Assembly: GCA_943842425.1 (NCBI GenBank)
Contig: CALTBR010000002.1
Span: 500,483 to 564,482, forward strand
DNA: 64,000 bases
Origin: UBA974 sp002292405
GTDB lineage: Bacteria; Bacteroidota; Bacteroidia; Flavobacteriales_D; Sanyastnellaceae
Direction of reading: 5' to 3'
Each line of letters opens with the position of its first letter. Positions within the stretch are counted from its first letter, which is position 1. Shown here piece after piece: positions 33,811 to 43,142 of this stretch. Below the pieces are notes generated by a model. That model saw nothing but the letters and a program-made list of their open reading frames with translations. It ran no database searches and was not told the DNA's origin. The position numbers were made by a program, and so were the translations under genes.

Positions 33811-35019
33811 ATGAGAGTCGCAATAATTGGAGGAGGCGCAGCCGGTTTCTTTTCTGCATTGTCTGTTAAAGAACACCACCCAAATTCAAAAGTGACAATT
33901 TTTGAGAAATCTAATAAACTGCTCTCAAAAGTAAAAGTTTCTGGTGGAGGTCGGTGCAATGTCACCCACGCGTGTTTCAGTCCCAGCAAACTATCCAAGT
34001 CGTATCCTCGTGGAGGGAAACACCTTAAAAAAGCATTTTCCGTATTCCAAACTAAAGACACAATTGAGTGGTTTTCTCGGAGAGGAGTCGAGTTAAAAGC
34101 AGAGGAAGATGGCAGGATGTTCCCCACTACGGACAACTCTCAAACAATCATTGATTGTTTCCTAAAAGAAGCATCCCAGAAGAATATAAAAATTCTAGAA
34201 CAGTCGCCAATTAGAAAAATAGTTCCAGAAAAAGAAGGTTATACATTACACTTAGAGGGCACATCGGAGCATTTTAACAAAGTTATTATCGCAACGGGAG
34301 GGAGTCCTAAAATGAACGGATTTTACTGGCTACAACAACTCGGACACTCCATTTCGCCTCCCCTTCCTTCGCTCTTCACTTTTAACATTCCAAGCGATCA
34401 AGTAAAGATTCTAATGGGCTTGGTCGTCGAAAATGCAACCGTACGTATTCAGGGAACAAAGCTTTCACATTCCGGGCCAGTATTAATAACTCATTGGGGA
34501 ATGAGTGGACCCGCTATTTTAAAACTCTCAGCGTGGGGAGCTCGCGAGCTTGCAGAAAACAACTACAACTTTAACATTCAAATAAACTGGTTGTCTATTA
34601 AAAGCGACGAAGATGCTAACGAAATTATAGACAATGAGTTGCCTCATATGAGAAAGAAAAAAATAATGAATGCCTGTCCTTTCGAGCTTCCTAATCGGAT
34701 GTGGAAATTTTTACTAGAAAAAGTTGGGATAAATCCTGATTCTGTTTGGCTTGAACTTTCGAAAAAAAATCGCAACAAATTACTCAACATCTTACTCAAC
34801 GATATTTACGAGGTCAAAGGGAAAACGACTTTTAAAGAAGAATTCGTCACATGCGGCGGTATAAAACTCTCAGATATCAGTTTCACATCAATGGAAAGTC
34901 GCGTCTGTAAAAATCTCTATTTCGCTGGTGAAGTCCTAGATATAGATGGAATAACAGGCGGCTTTAATTTCCAAGGGGCATGGACTACAGGATACATCGC
35001 AGGTAAACTTCAATCGTAA
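33811..35019 (+). CDS. BaiN/HI0933-type FAD-dependent oxidoreductase
   Basis: 402 residues. The N-terminal FAD-binding Rossmann motif is IIGGGAAGFFSAL, followed by EKSNKLLSKVKVSGGGRCN, the HI0933/BaiN fingerprint. A middle domain (about 190-330) and a C-terminal FAD-binding stretch (FAGEVLDIDGITGGFNFQ) complete it. The family is flavoprotein oxidoreductases of largely unknown substrate; BaiN reduces a bile-acid intermediate, which is unlikely to be the role here. It is convergent with ruvB. Confidence 0.92.
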   Translation: MRVAIIGGGAAGFFSALSVKEHHPNSKVTIFEKSNKLLSKVKVSGGGRCNVTHACFSPSKLSKSYPRGGKHLKKAFSVFQTKDTIEWFSRRGVELKAEEDGRMFPTTDNSQTIIDCFLKEASQKNIKILEQSPIRKIVPEKEGYTLHLEGTSEHFNKVIIATGGSPKMNGFYWLQQLGHSISPPLPSLFTFNIPSDQVKILMGLVVENATVRIQGTKLSHSGPVLITHWGMSGPAILKLSAWGARELAENNYNFNIQINWLSIKSDEDANEIIDNELPHMRKKKIMNACPFELPNRMWKFLLEKVGINPDSVWLELSKKNRNKLLNILLNDIYEVKGKTTFKEEFVTCGGIKLSDISFTSMESRVCKNLYFAGEVLDIDGITGGFNFQGAWTTGYIAGKLQS

Positions 35020-35074
35020 TTGGTTTTTATTTTCATCAATACATCTTCCTGGGTTCAACTCGACACAGATCTAC

Positions 35075-36106
35075 CTATTCAAACAGACTCCCAGACCTGG
35101 CACTTGGTGTCCGCCCTAGATGTTCAAAAGCTGCCTTGGTCGCTTGTCTCCCTCTTGGAGTTCTCATGAGCAAACCTTCCTGGATCAAAAATGGTTCGTA
35201 CACCTCCTCAAGCGTTCCTGAATTCTCACCAATTGCAGTAGCAAGTGTAGTCATCCCTACAGGGCCTCCAGCAAATTTATCGATAAGAGCTGTCAAAATT
35301 CTGTTGTCCATCTCATCAAGACCCCTTTTGTCAACCTGTAAAGCATCAAGAGCATATTCAGTCACAGAAGATGTAATCGAACCATCACCTTTAATCTGTG
35401 CAAAATCTCTTACCCGTCTCAAAAGCGCGTTAGCAATCCTAGGCGTTCCCCTACTCCTTGAGGCAATCTCATAAGCTGCTGCAGCTTCATGTTTAATCTG
35501 TAGTATCCCCGCCGATCTTTCTACAATATCTGTGAGCGTCTTTGAATCATAATATTGAAGTCTTAGATTTATCCCAAACCTTGCTCTAAGGGGTGATGTT
35601 AGAAGACCTGACCTTGTCGTTGCCCCGATAAGCGTAAATGGATTAATATCAATCTGAACAGTTCGAGCGTTGGGCCCTGTATCAATAACAAGATCAATTC
35701 TATAGTCTTCCATAGCGCTATATAGATATTCTTCTACAATAGAGCTAAGCCTGTGAATCTCATCAATAAATAAAATGTCGTTTTCTTCAAGGCTTGTGAG
35801 TAAACCTGCAAGATCACCTGGCTTATCCAATACAGGGCCCGATGTGGTCCTGATATTCACACCCATCTCGTTTGCAATAATGTATGCTAAGGTCGTCTTC
35901 CCAAGGCCAGGAGGTCCGTGAAGTAGTACATGATCTAGTGCTTCATCTCTCTGTTTTGCAGCAGCAACGAATATCTGGAGATTGTCCATAGCAGCCCTCT
36001 GACCAGTAAAATCTTCAAAATGTGCCGGTCTTAATACTTGCTCAAATTCACTGTCTGTATTCTGAGAAGAATTGTCTCTCATATCAAAATCTTCATTGGG
36101 CTCCAT
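35075..36106 (-). CDS. ruvB: Holliday junction branch migration helicase RuvB
   Basis: About 343 residues from ATG 36106; the in-frame TTG 36130 reaches into the terminator region and is less likely. It has Walker A GPPGLGKTTLA, Walker B ILFIDEIHRL, the sensor-1 GATTRSG segment, the arginine-finger region SPLRARFGINLRLQYY and the C-terminal winged helix (QEGLLMRTPRGRQAT). RuvB is the hexameric motor that drives branch migration with RuvA (10.5-11.1 kb). A TACCTTGC element lies four bases before the ATG. Confidence 0.97.
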   Translation of the reverse strand: MEPNEDFDMRDNSSQNTDSEFEQVLRPAHFEDFTGQRAAMDNLQIFVAAAKQRDEALDHVLLHGPPGLGKTTLAYIIANEMGVNIRTTSGPVLDKPGDLAGLLTSLEENDILFIDEIHRLSSIVEEYLYSAMEDYRIDLVIDTGPNARTVQIDINPFTLIGATTRSGLLTSPLRARFGINLRLQYYDSKTLTDIVERSAGILQIKHEAAAAYEIASRSRGTPRIANALLRRVRDFAQIKGDGSITSSVTEYALDALQVDKRGLDEMDNRILTALIDKFAGGPVGMTTLATAIGENSGTLEEVYEPFLIQEGLLMRTPRGRQATKAAFEHLGRTPSARSGSLFE

Positions 36107-36110
36107 GAGT

Positions 36111-36118
36111 GCAAGGTA
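36111..36118 (-). promoter_or_regulatory. Candidate -7 element 4 bases before ruvB
   Basis: On the minus strand TACCTTGC (two mismatches to TAnnTTTG), then ACTC and ATG. A TTCG lies 21 bases upstream (36140-36143), where a -33 element is expected, inside the terminator of the cytochrome operon. Confidence 0.3.
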
Positions 36119-36124
36119 ATCTAA

Positions 36125-36158
36125 AAGCAAAAAACCCTTCGAAAAATTCCGAAGGGTT
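36125..36158 (-). terminator. Terminator of the actA-coxA operon
   Basis: On the minus strand AACCCTTCG (36158-36150) pairs with CGAAGGGTT (36141-36133) around an 8-base loop, followed by a T-run (TTTTTTGCTTTTAG). It lies 26 bases after the coxA stop and before ruvB, which reads the same way. Confidence 0.85.
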
Positions 36159-36183
36159 CTTACTATTTTATCTAATATAACGT

Positions 36184-37935
36184 CTAATGACCTACTTCAC
36201 TCTCTTTAAGTGGTGTAGTCTGAAGAACGAAATCTTCTTCATGAGCAGGATTACTATAGTCATAAGCCCAACGGTGAACCTCTGGCAATGCACCAGGCCA
36301 GTTACCGTGAATATGCTCAACCGGTGTTGTCCACTCAAGCGTATTCGATTTCCAAGGATTCTGCTCTGCCTTCTGTCCACGGAAGATGCTGTAAAAGAAG
36401 TTGAATAAGAAAATTAATTGTGACAATGATCCGATAATCGCAAATACAGAAATAATAGGTTGTAAATCTGCTGTTTCACTCAAGAAGTCGAAATGCGAAG
36501 CATCATAGTATCTACGAGGAGCTCCTGCAAGTCCTACAAAATGCATTGGAAAGAATACGCCATAGCCACAAGTAATTGTAAGCCAGAAGTGAGCGAATCC
36601 AAGCTTTGTGTTCATCATCGTACCAAACAACTTAGAGAACCAATGATAAACTCCGGCAAACATTCCAAATATTGCAGATAGTCCCATCACAATATGAAAG
36701 TGACCAACGACAAAATATGTATCATGAAGTGTTACATCAAGAGCTGAGTCAGCAAGAATAATTCCTGTTAGACCACCTGTCACAAATGTACTTACGAGTC
36801 CTATACTGAAAAGCATCGCGGGGGTAAAACGAAGATTTCCTTTCCAAAGAGTTGTAATGTAGTTAAAGGCTTTAACCGCTGAAGGAATAGCGATCAAAAG
36901 AGTCGTAAATACGAATACTGATCCTAAGAATGGATTCATTCCTGTGACGAACATATGGTGAGCCCAAACTATAAATGAAAGAAATCCAATTGCCATCAAA
37001 GAACCAACCATGGCCTTATATCCGAAAATAGGCTTGCGTGAGTTCGTCGCGATTACCTCAGAGCTTATCCCAAGGGCTGGAATAAGAACGATGTAAACTT
37101 CAGGGTGACCTAGGAACCAGAATAAGTGTTGAAATAAAATGGGTGAACCCCCAGTTGCATCAAGTGCCTCACCTCCAATAAATATGTCGCTTAAGTAAAA
37201 TGCCGTTCCCATCATTCTGTCCATCATAAGAAGTACAACAGCCGATACAAGAACCGGGAATGAAAGTACACCTAGAATGGCAGTGATGAAGAAAGCCCAA
37301 ATAGTAAGAGGTAAACGAGTCATACTCATCCCCTTTGTTCTAAGGTTGATGATCGTTACGATATAATTCAAAGAACCAAGTAGTGAAGACACAACAAACA
37401 ACGTCATAGACAATAGCCAAAGAGTCATCCCCATACCTGAACCAGGCATAGCTTGAGGCAAAGCACTTAAAGGTGGATATATCGTCCAACCAGCTGAAGC
37501 TGCACCACCCTCAACAAAGAGAGAGAACAGCATCATAACACTAGATGCAGCAAAGAACCAATAACTAAGCATATTTAAGAAACCCGATGCCATATCTCTC
37601 GCTCCAATCTGGAGTGGAATGAGAAGATTTGAAAAAGTTCCAGACAACCCGGCTGTCAAAACAAAGAAGACCATAATGGTTCCGTGAATGGTGGTTAATG
37701 CGAGATATGCATTTCTATCTAAAACTCCATTCGGAGCCCACTTACCCATAAATGTTTCAAGGATTGCAAAACTTTCTCCAGGCCATCCAAGTTGAAGACG
37801 AAAAAGGACAGACATCATTACCCCTGCGATACCCATAAATACAGCAGTGATGAGAAACTGCTTAGAGATCATCTTGTGATCGTGAGTGAAGACGTACTTC
37901 GAAACGAAGCTTTCTTTGTGATTGGTATTTCCCAT
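36184..37935 (-). CDS. coxA: Cytochrome c oxidase subunit I (heme-copper oxidase)
   Basis: 583 residues, twelve membrane helices. The haem and copper ligands are visible: TTIHGTIMVFF (His 84), WFLGHPEVYIVLIPA with the cross-linked His-Tyr pair, the HH of VWAHHMFVTGM, and HDTYFVVGHFHIVMG. The VYIVLIPALG segment with Glu in HPEV places it in the A-type family. It reduces oxygen to water and pumps protons. It is the last gene of the actABCDEF-coxB-coxA operon; subunit III is not in this window. A terminator follows. Confidence 0.97.
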   Translation of the reverse strand: MGNTNHKESFVSKYVFTHDHKMISKQFLITAVFMGIAGVMMSVLFRLQLGWPGESFAILETFMGKWAPNGVLDRNAYLALTTIHGTIMVFFVLTAGLSGTFSNLLIPLQIGARDMASGFLNMLSYWFFAASSVMMLFSLFVEGGAASAGWTIYPPLSALPQAMPGSGMGMTLWLLSMTLFVVSSLLGSLNYIVTIINLRTKGMSMTRLPLTIWAFFITAILGVLSFPVLVSAVVLLMMDRMMGTAFYLSDIFIGGEALDATGGSPILFQHLFWFLGHPEVYIVLIPALGISSEVIATNSRKPIFGYKAMVGSLMAIGFLSFIVWAHHMFVTGMNPFLGSVFVFTTLLIAIPSAVKAFNYITTLWKGNLRFTPAMLFSIGLVSTFVTGGLTGIILADSALDVTLHDTYFVVGHFHIVMGLSAIFGMFAGVYHWFSKLFGTMMNTKLGFAHFWLTITCGYGVFFPMHFVGLAGAPRRYYDASHFDFLSETADLQPIISVFAIIGSLSQLIFLFNFFYSIFRGQKAEQNPWKSNTLEWTTPVEHIHGNWPGALPEVHRWAYDYSNPAHEEDFVLQTTPLKESEVGH

Positions 37936-37937
37936 AA

Positions 37938-39260
37938 TCAGTTCTGTTCAGCGGTATAAACTTTTTGCTCAGCAAGCCAAGCATCATATTTCTCCTGTGA
38001 TTCTACAACAATATCCATCGCCATATTAAAATGCGCAGATCCACAGATTTTATTGCATAGTAGAATGTAGTTAAAATCTGGATTGTCGAGAATCGTTCGC
38101 ATACTGTCCGTTGTAATTGTTGGTGTGATTTTAAACCGAGTAGGTAGGCCTGGTACTGTGTTCATTTGTGCCCTAAAGTGAGGCATGAAAGCAGAGTGGA
38201 TAACATCACGTGATCTGAAAATAAATTCTATTTCACGACCAATAGGCAAGTGAAATTCACCTTTTACGATTCTGTCATCTTTACCGACTTCCCAACTACT
38301 GCGTCCATCACTAAAGTCATATGGTTGCAGTTCTAAAATACGCTGTAAATGACGTTCTAAACGGTAGATTTTATCTTCCTTAGCTTCATAAGCAGCTTGG
38401 GTCATCACAAGCGCTTCTCCAGAAGAAAGAACTGTCTCGATATCATGAAGTCTGCTTTCTAAAAGTGCTGTGTGTTCTGAGGATGGTTCATGCGAATGTG
38501 ACACGTCATGCCCATGTCCACCTCCACCATGAAGTGTTGCTTCAATTTCCGCTTTTTCAGTTAATAGATGCGCTTTTTCAATATCTAGGGTAGCCTGGAG
38601 TTTGTCAATTTTGTCCGTGAGTTTACCATTTGCAAGCATCACACCTTGCTCTGTAATAATTCCGAGAGGATTTGAAGGGGTAATCAAATTAAAATCTGTA
38701 GCACCAAATTGACCGTCATCACCAGAATACCGAGCTGTCCAATCGAATTGCTTAGAATAAAGCTCTACTCTAATTGCTTCATCAGATGCAGGTCCAGTCA
38801 TTTCAGTCCAAGTTTTAAGACCGAAAATGATAATCACAGCCAACACGATTGATGGAACTACTGTCCAAATGAGCTCTAACTTACTATCGTGAAGTAAGAA
38901 GAGAGCCTTCCTGTTTTTATTGTAACGGTACTTGTAAGGAAAAATGAATAGAAGAGTATTAACAACGAAAAACACGAAAATGATGATCGCAAGGTTGAAG
39001 TTCATCAGAGTATCAACCGATTCCCCATGAGCAGAAGCCGAGGGTGGTAGATAATCCCCGTAGCGGACAAATTGCCATATGGTAGTCGCGTAGAACACAA
39101 TCATAAATACAATCCAAAGGGCACCATTCATACGGGTATCCGCTTCAGATATTTCCTCTTCACGATGGCCTCGCAAACGTGCAGAAAGTTGATATATTTT
39201 AGCCAGTTGTGCTAGCGCTATTACGCCTACAACGATGACTAAAAGAATGAGAAGTTTCAT
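37938..39260 (-). CDS. coxB: Cytochrome c oxidase subunit II with His-rich insertion
   Basis: 440 residues. Four hydrophobic segments precede the periplasmic domain (about 1-17, 46-63, 91-107, 131-147), more than the usual two. The CuA site is complete: His 355 (DVIHSAFMPHF) and CNKICGSAHFNM with Cys 402, Cys 406, His 410 and Met 413. Between the first strand of the CuA domain and its core lies an extra region of about 110 residues (about 205-315) containing a predicted coiled coil and a His/Gly-rich tract from 244 to 263. It receives electrons from ActA/ActE or a soluble cytochrome and passes them to subunit I. Confidence 0.95.
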   Translation of the reverse strand: MKLLILLVIVVGVIALAQLAKIYQLSARLRGHREEEISEADTRMNGALWIVFMIVFYATTIWQFVRYGDYLPPSASAHGESVDTLMNFNLAIIIFVFFVVNTLLFIFPYKYRYNKNRKALFLLHDSKLELIWTVVPSIVLAVIIIFGLKTWTEMTGPASDEAIRVELYSKQFDWTARYSGDDGQFGATDFNLITPSNPLGIITEQGVMLANGKLTDKIDKLQATLDIEKAHLLTEKAEIEATLHGGGGHGHDVSHSHEPSSEHTALLESRLHDIETVLSSGEALVMTQAAYEAKEDKIYRLERHLQRILELQPYDFSDGRSSWEVGKDDRIVKGEFHLPIGREIEFIFRSRDVIHSAFMPHFRAQMNTVPGLPTRFKITPTITTDSMRTILDNPDFNYILLCNKICGSAHFNMAMDIVVESQEKYDAWLAEQKVYTAEQN

Positions 39261-39281
39261 ACGTCAGTTTTCTTTATAGGG

Positions 39282-40538
39282 TTAGTAATGTAAGTCTTTA
39301 GACTCCTGAAGCATTGGGTGATTTTTCGCAATCAGAGGGGCTTTAGACAATGTCGTCAGCGTTCTGTTGATGAATAACCCAAGGAAGCCGAGGAACAAGC
39401 CTATTTCAAATAGCCCGAATACATTGTGATTAAACATTGTACCAGGGATAACGAGTAAATAGACGTCTGTAAAGTGTCCTATAAAAATGAGAAATGCAAC
39501 AGGCAATAAGAAAGCCGGATTACGTTTGGTATCTCTAGAAATAAGCACTAGAAAAGGAACTACAAAATTGATGAGGAACATCGTTACAAACGGGACCTTG
39601 TAGTTCGTGAAGATTCTACTTACGTAGTAAGTGACCTCCTCAGGTATATTAGAATACCAGATGAGCATGAACTGACTAAAGAACAGGTAGCTCCACAGCA
39701 TTGAAATTGCAAACATCCACTTTCCCAAGTCATGCATGTGACTCTCTGTAATTTCCTCGAAATACCCCTTTGACTTTAACCAAAGTATCGTTACGTGAGT
39801 GAAGATAATCATTCCAACCCACATCCCAGAAAACAAATACCATCCATAAAGTGTACTGAACCAGTGAGGGTCAAGCGACATTAACCAATCCCAAGAAAGT
39901 GTAGAAGAGAAATAAGCAAAGAAAACCATAAACAGCGCACTGCGACGTAAGACTTTAAAGTGTATCTCTGTACCTCCGATTTCATCTTCTTGAAGTGACC
40001 ACTTGCGGAATAACTTCGCAAACACAAGGAAGGTAAATAAGTAGATCAACGTTCTAAGCCAAAAGAACCAAGTGGAAAAATAAGCGCCTTTTGCAGCAAT
40101 TATAGAATCGTAGTTGGGATTCTTGACAGCCCCCGCAACTTCCTTATCAAAATAAGTCGATACACCACCTTCTACAGTCATAAACTCATGATAAAGTGTA
40201 GTATCCATCCAATGATACAAGTGATGTATGTGAAACTGTCCCGCCAGTAGAACAATGAAAATCACCGCTGCGCCGTAGGGTAAAAACCCCAACATGGCCT
40301 CGAAGAAGCGCTTAATCACAACGGACCAGGCACTCTCAGTGATGTATTGTAGCGCATAAAAGAATAGCGCTGCCAACGATAGTGAAAAGTAGAAAAATCC
40401 ATTTACAAGTAGATTCGCCCACCACCTTTGATGGTGATCTGAATGGTCTGTTAGATATCCTCCAACAAGAGCTACAAGACCCAAAGCCATGAAGACTTGA
40501 GTAATCAGCTTAGCACGTCCTTCAAATTTGAATTCCAT
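39282..40538 (-). CDS. actF: Alternative Complex III membrane subunit ActF
   Basis: 418 residues with about ten membrane helices and the QYITESAWSVVIKRFFEAML and HHLYHWMD segments typical of the second NrfD-like, quinol-interacting subunit of Alternative Complex III. It is the smaller relative of ActC and lies directly after actE and before coxB. It would help oxidise menaquinol in the membrane and support proton translocation. Confidence 0.93.
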   Translation of the reverse strand: MEFKFEGRAKLITQVFMALGLVALVGGYLTDHSDHHQRWWANLLVNGFFYFSLSLAALFFYALQYITESAWSVVIKRFFEAMLGFLPYGAAVIFIVLLAGQFHIHHLYHWMDTTLYHEFMTVEGGVSTYFDKEVAGAVKNPNYDSIIAAKGAYFSTWFFWLRTLIYLFTFLVFAKLFRKWSLQEDEIGGTEIHFKVLRRSALFMVFFAYFSSTLSWDWLMSLDPHWFSTLYGWYLFSGMWVGMIIFTHVTILWLKSKGYFEEITESHMHDLGKWMFAISMLWSYLFFSQFMLIWYSNIPEEVTYYVSRIFTNYKVPFVTMFLINFVVPFLVLISRDTKRNPAFLLPVAFLIFIGHFTDVYLLVIPGTMFNHNVFGLFEIGLFLGFLGLFINRTLTTLSKAPLIAKNHPMLQESKDLHY

Positions 40539-40540
40539 GA

Positions 40541-41215
40541 TCAGTCGTTATTTTCGGTTTCAGTTACTATAGCCACACCATTTGAATCAAATGTTGGCAT
40601 TTGTCCTCCTTTCTGAAGAACTTGAACATATTGTACAATCTGCCAAAGCCCCTTTTGGGAAATTTGAGAAGCATGAGAACCCATAAGTCCTTTGCCATAC
40701 ATTAAGGTATGATAGATATTGCCCTCGGGTAAGTCTTTAAGCTTATTAGAAAAATCAGGAATACCCATAATGTGACCATTTCTTGAAATCGCTCCATCTC
40801 CTTTCCCTTCTAACCCATGACAATGCGTACACATCAGCTCAAAGTTTGCAGCACCAGCCTCAATATTAGAAGCCGTTGTTGGTAAAGGTGACTTTAACTC
40901 TGCACCTGCCAACTCATATCCTTCAAGTGTGTTTGCATAAGCATAAGGAAGGCCAAACTCCTTTCCTTCTCCTTTAAACGCAATAGAACCCGCAACAGGC
41001 TTGCGCGCACTCATGGTATGTCTTTGCTCCGAAGCGACTTCTTCCGTTACGTAATATGGATCCTCTCCATAATCAACATAGGCCTCAACTGCTGGTGATC
41101 GATACATGTCAGGCATGTATTCAACACCAGGACTATTGGGATCAGTAGTGCAAGATGTAACCATAGCTACTGCTATCATTAATGTTGCTGTGTAAAGTGT
41201 AATCTTATGTCTCAT
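40541..41215 (-). CDS. actE: Alternative Complex III monohaem cytochrome c lipoprotein ActE
   Basis: 224 residues with a lipoprotein signal (VTSC, cysteine 22) and one class I haem c site CTHCH (C129-H133), followed by a LEGKGDGAISRNGH loop and a TLMYGKGLMGSHASQIS segment holding the likely Met ligand. It is attached to the outer face of the inner membrane and probably passes electrons from ActA towards CoxB. Confidence 0.95.
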   Translation of the reverse strand: MRHKITLYTATLMIAVAMVTSCTTDPNSPGVEYMPDMYRSPAVEAYVDYGEDPYYVTEEVASEQRHTMSARKPVAGSIAFKGEGKEFGLPYAYANTLEGYELAGAELKSPLPTTASNIEAGAANFELMCTHCHGLEGKGDGAISRNGHIMGIPDFSNKLKDLPEGNIYHTLMYGKGLMGSHASQISQKGLWQIVQYVQVLQKGGQMPTFDSNGVAIVTETENND

Positions 41216-41217
41216 GA

Positions 41218-41748
41218 TTACTTACTTTCTTTAATGCTGAGCTCAAAAAGCGCAGTGTTTTTAATCGCAGTCTCTAACTCCTCTGCACTCAGACTATTTG
41301 AATCTGTTGTAATCTCCATTACAAACATATTATCTGTCGTTCTTGGATCGGGATTCGTAGCAGGCATTCCTGGAAGTGTCCCGTTGCGAAGAAGGTAAGT
41401 GATAACCATACCGTGGGCTGCACATAGAACTGAGAATTCAAACGTAACAGGGATGAAAGCAGGAAGGTTCTCTAGAAGAGAGAAGCTAGGCTTACCTCCA
41501 ATATTCATAGGCCAATCAGATATCATCGTGTACCACATAAAGGATACAGCAATCGTTAATCCAGTCATAGCATACATAAAGGATGTAATTGCGAGACGTG
41601 TTCTCTTAATCCCGATTACTGGGTCAATACCGTGTATCGGGAATGGAGAAAAGACTTCATTCACATGAATGCCCTTTCCTACAAGTTCACGAGCAGCTAC
41701 TAAAAGCTTTTCGTCGTCGTCGTACATGACGTGGAATACCTTTTTCAT
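41218..41748 (-). CDS. actD: Alternative Complex III subunit ActD (DUF3341)
   Basis: 176 residues of the DUF3341 family: a soluble N-terminal part starting KKVFHVMYDDDEKLLVAARE, the VFSPFPIHGID segment, and two membrane helices (near 54-75 and 95-118). It is a structural subunit of Alternative Complex III. The actC stop is seven bases before its ATG. Confidence 0.94.
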   Translation of the reverse strand: MKKVFHVMYDDDEKLLVAARELVGKGIHVNEVFSPFPIHGIDPVIGIKRTRLAITSFMYAMTGLTIAVSFMWYTMISDWPMNIGGKPSFSLLENLPAFIPVTFEFSVLCAAHGMVITYLLRNGTLPGMPATNPDPRTTDNMFVMEITTDSNSLSAEELETAIKNTALFELSIKESK

Positions 41749-41755
41749 GATGGTA

Positions 41756-43132
41756 TTATTTTACTTGTTTGTTTCTATATGACTCACCGCTTGACTTCAA
41801 AATTGTTTTCAGCTCGTTCAAAGCAAGTACAGGGAAGAATCTTGTAAATGCTAAGAATAGCGTAAGGAAAATCCCGAGAGTTCCAAGGAAAATCCCGACA
41901 TCTGTCGCAGTTGGGATAAACTCACCCCAAGAAGAAGGGAGATAATCTCTATGAAGAGATGTTACGATAATAACATAACGCTCGAACCACATACCAATGT
42001 TTACAACAATTGAGAGAATAAAAGTTGCAATAAACGATCTGCGAATTTTCTTGATCCAGAAAAGCTGTGGACTAATAACGTTGCATGTCATCATCGTCCA
42101 GTAGGCAATGCTGTATGGCCCAGAAAAACGGTTGATGAATGCATAACTTTCATACTCTACGCCTGAGTACCAAGAAATGAAGAGCTCCGTTAGATAAGCT
42201 ACACCAACAATAGATCCAGTAACAATGATTACAATATTCATGTACTCAACGTGCTTGATATGAATGTAGCTCTCGAGTTTGTATGCTTTACGCATCACAA
42301 GCAAGAGAGTCTGTACCATCGCAAATCCTGAGAATACCGCTCCAGACACGAAGTATGGGGGGAATATTGTCGTATGCCATCCTGGTATAACAGATGTAGC
42401 AAAGTCCATCGATACAATCGAGTGAACTGAAAATACAAGTGGTGTGGCAATACCCGCTAGGACAAGGCTAAGTTCTTCGAATCGATTCCAGTGCTTGGCT
42501 CTTCCACTCCAACCAAAACTTAGTATGCCGTAAATCTTCTTCGGTAACGGCTTGACCATTCTATCGCGAATTGTCGCAAAGTCTGGTATTAGACCTACAT
42601 ACCAAAATACGAGAGATACTGAGAAGTAAGTTGAGATCGCGAAAACATCCCAAAGAAGTGGGCTGTTGAAGTTCACCCATAGTGAACCAAACTGGTTTGG
42701 TAGAGGGAAAACGTAGTAAGCTAACCAAATTCTTCCCATGTGAATCCCTGGGAAGACCGCAGCCATAATAACAGCGAAGATTGTCATTGCCTCAGCGGAA
42801 CGGTTAATCGCCATACGCCACTTCTGACGGAACAATAAGAGAACTGCTGAAATTAGTGTTCCAGCGTGTCCGATACCTACCCACCATACGAAATTGGTGA
42901 TATCCCAAGCCCAACCAACGGTTTTATTCAGCCCCCACACTCCGACACCAGTTCCTAGGAGGTATAAAATCGACACTATGCCGTAAATGGCAATAATGGA
43001 CGAAATTGTAATCATTATTTTCCATCCGAGAGGAGCAGGTCCCATGATAGGTCCTACAACATCATCGGTAATATCCTTATACGTTTTGTGACCTAGGATA
43101 AGTGGTTCGCGAATTGCTGATTCTCTTTGCAT
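41756..43132 (-). CDS. actC: Alternative Complex III quinol-oxidising membrane subunit ActC (NrfD-like)
   Basis: 458 residues, about ten helices, with the NrfD-like segments VGIGHAGTLISAVLLLFRQK, MGRIWLAYYVFPLPNQ and IVSMDFATSVIPGWHTTIFP. This is the site of menaquinol oxidation and the likely proton path in Alternative Complex III. It is ten bases downstream of actB. Confidence 0.96.
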   Translation of the reverse strand: MQRESAIREPLILGHKTYKDITDDVVGPIMGPAPLGWKIMITISSIIAIYGIVSILYLLGTGVGVWGLNKTVGWAWDITNFVWWVGIGHAGTLISAVLLLFRQKWRMAINRSAEAMTIFAVIMAAVFPGIHMGRIWLAYYVFPLPNQFGSLWVNFNSPLLWDVFAISTYFSVSLVFWYVGLIPDFATIRDRMVKPLPKKIYGILSFGWSGRAKHWNRFEELSLVLAGIATPLVFSVHSIVSMDFATSVIPGWHTTIFPPYFVSGAVFSGFAMVQTLLLVMRKAYKLESYIHIKHVEYMNIVIIVTGSIVGVAYLTELFISWYSGVEYESYAFINRFSGPYSIAYWTMMTCNVISPQLFWIKKIRRSFIATFILSIVVNIGMWFERYVIIVTSLHRDYLPSSWGEFIPTATDVGIFLGTLGIFLTLFLAFTRFFPVLALNELKTILKSSGESYRNKQVK

Positions 43133-43142
43133 AGTCGTTAGA

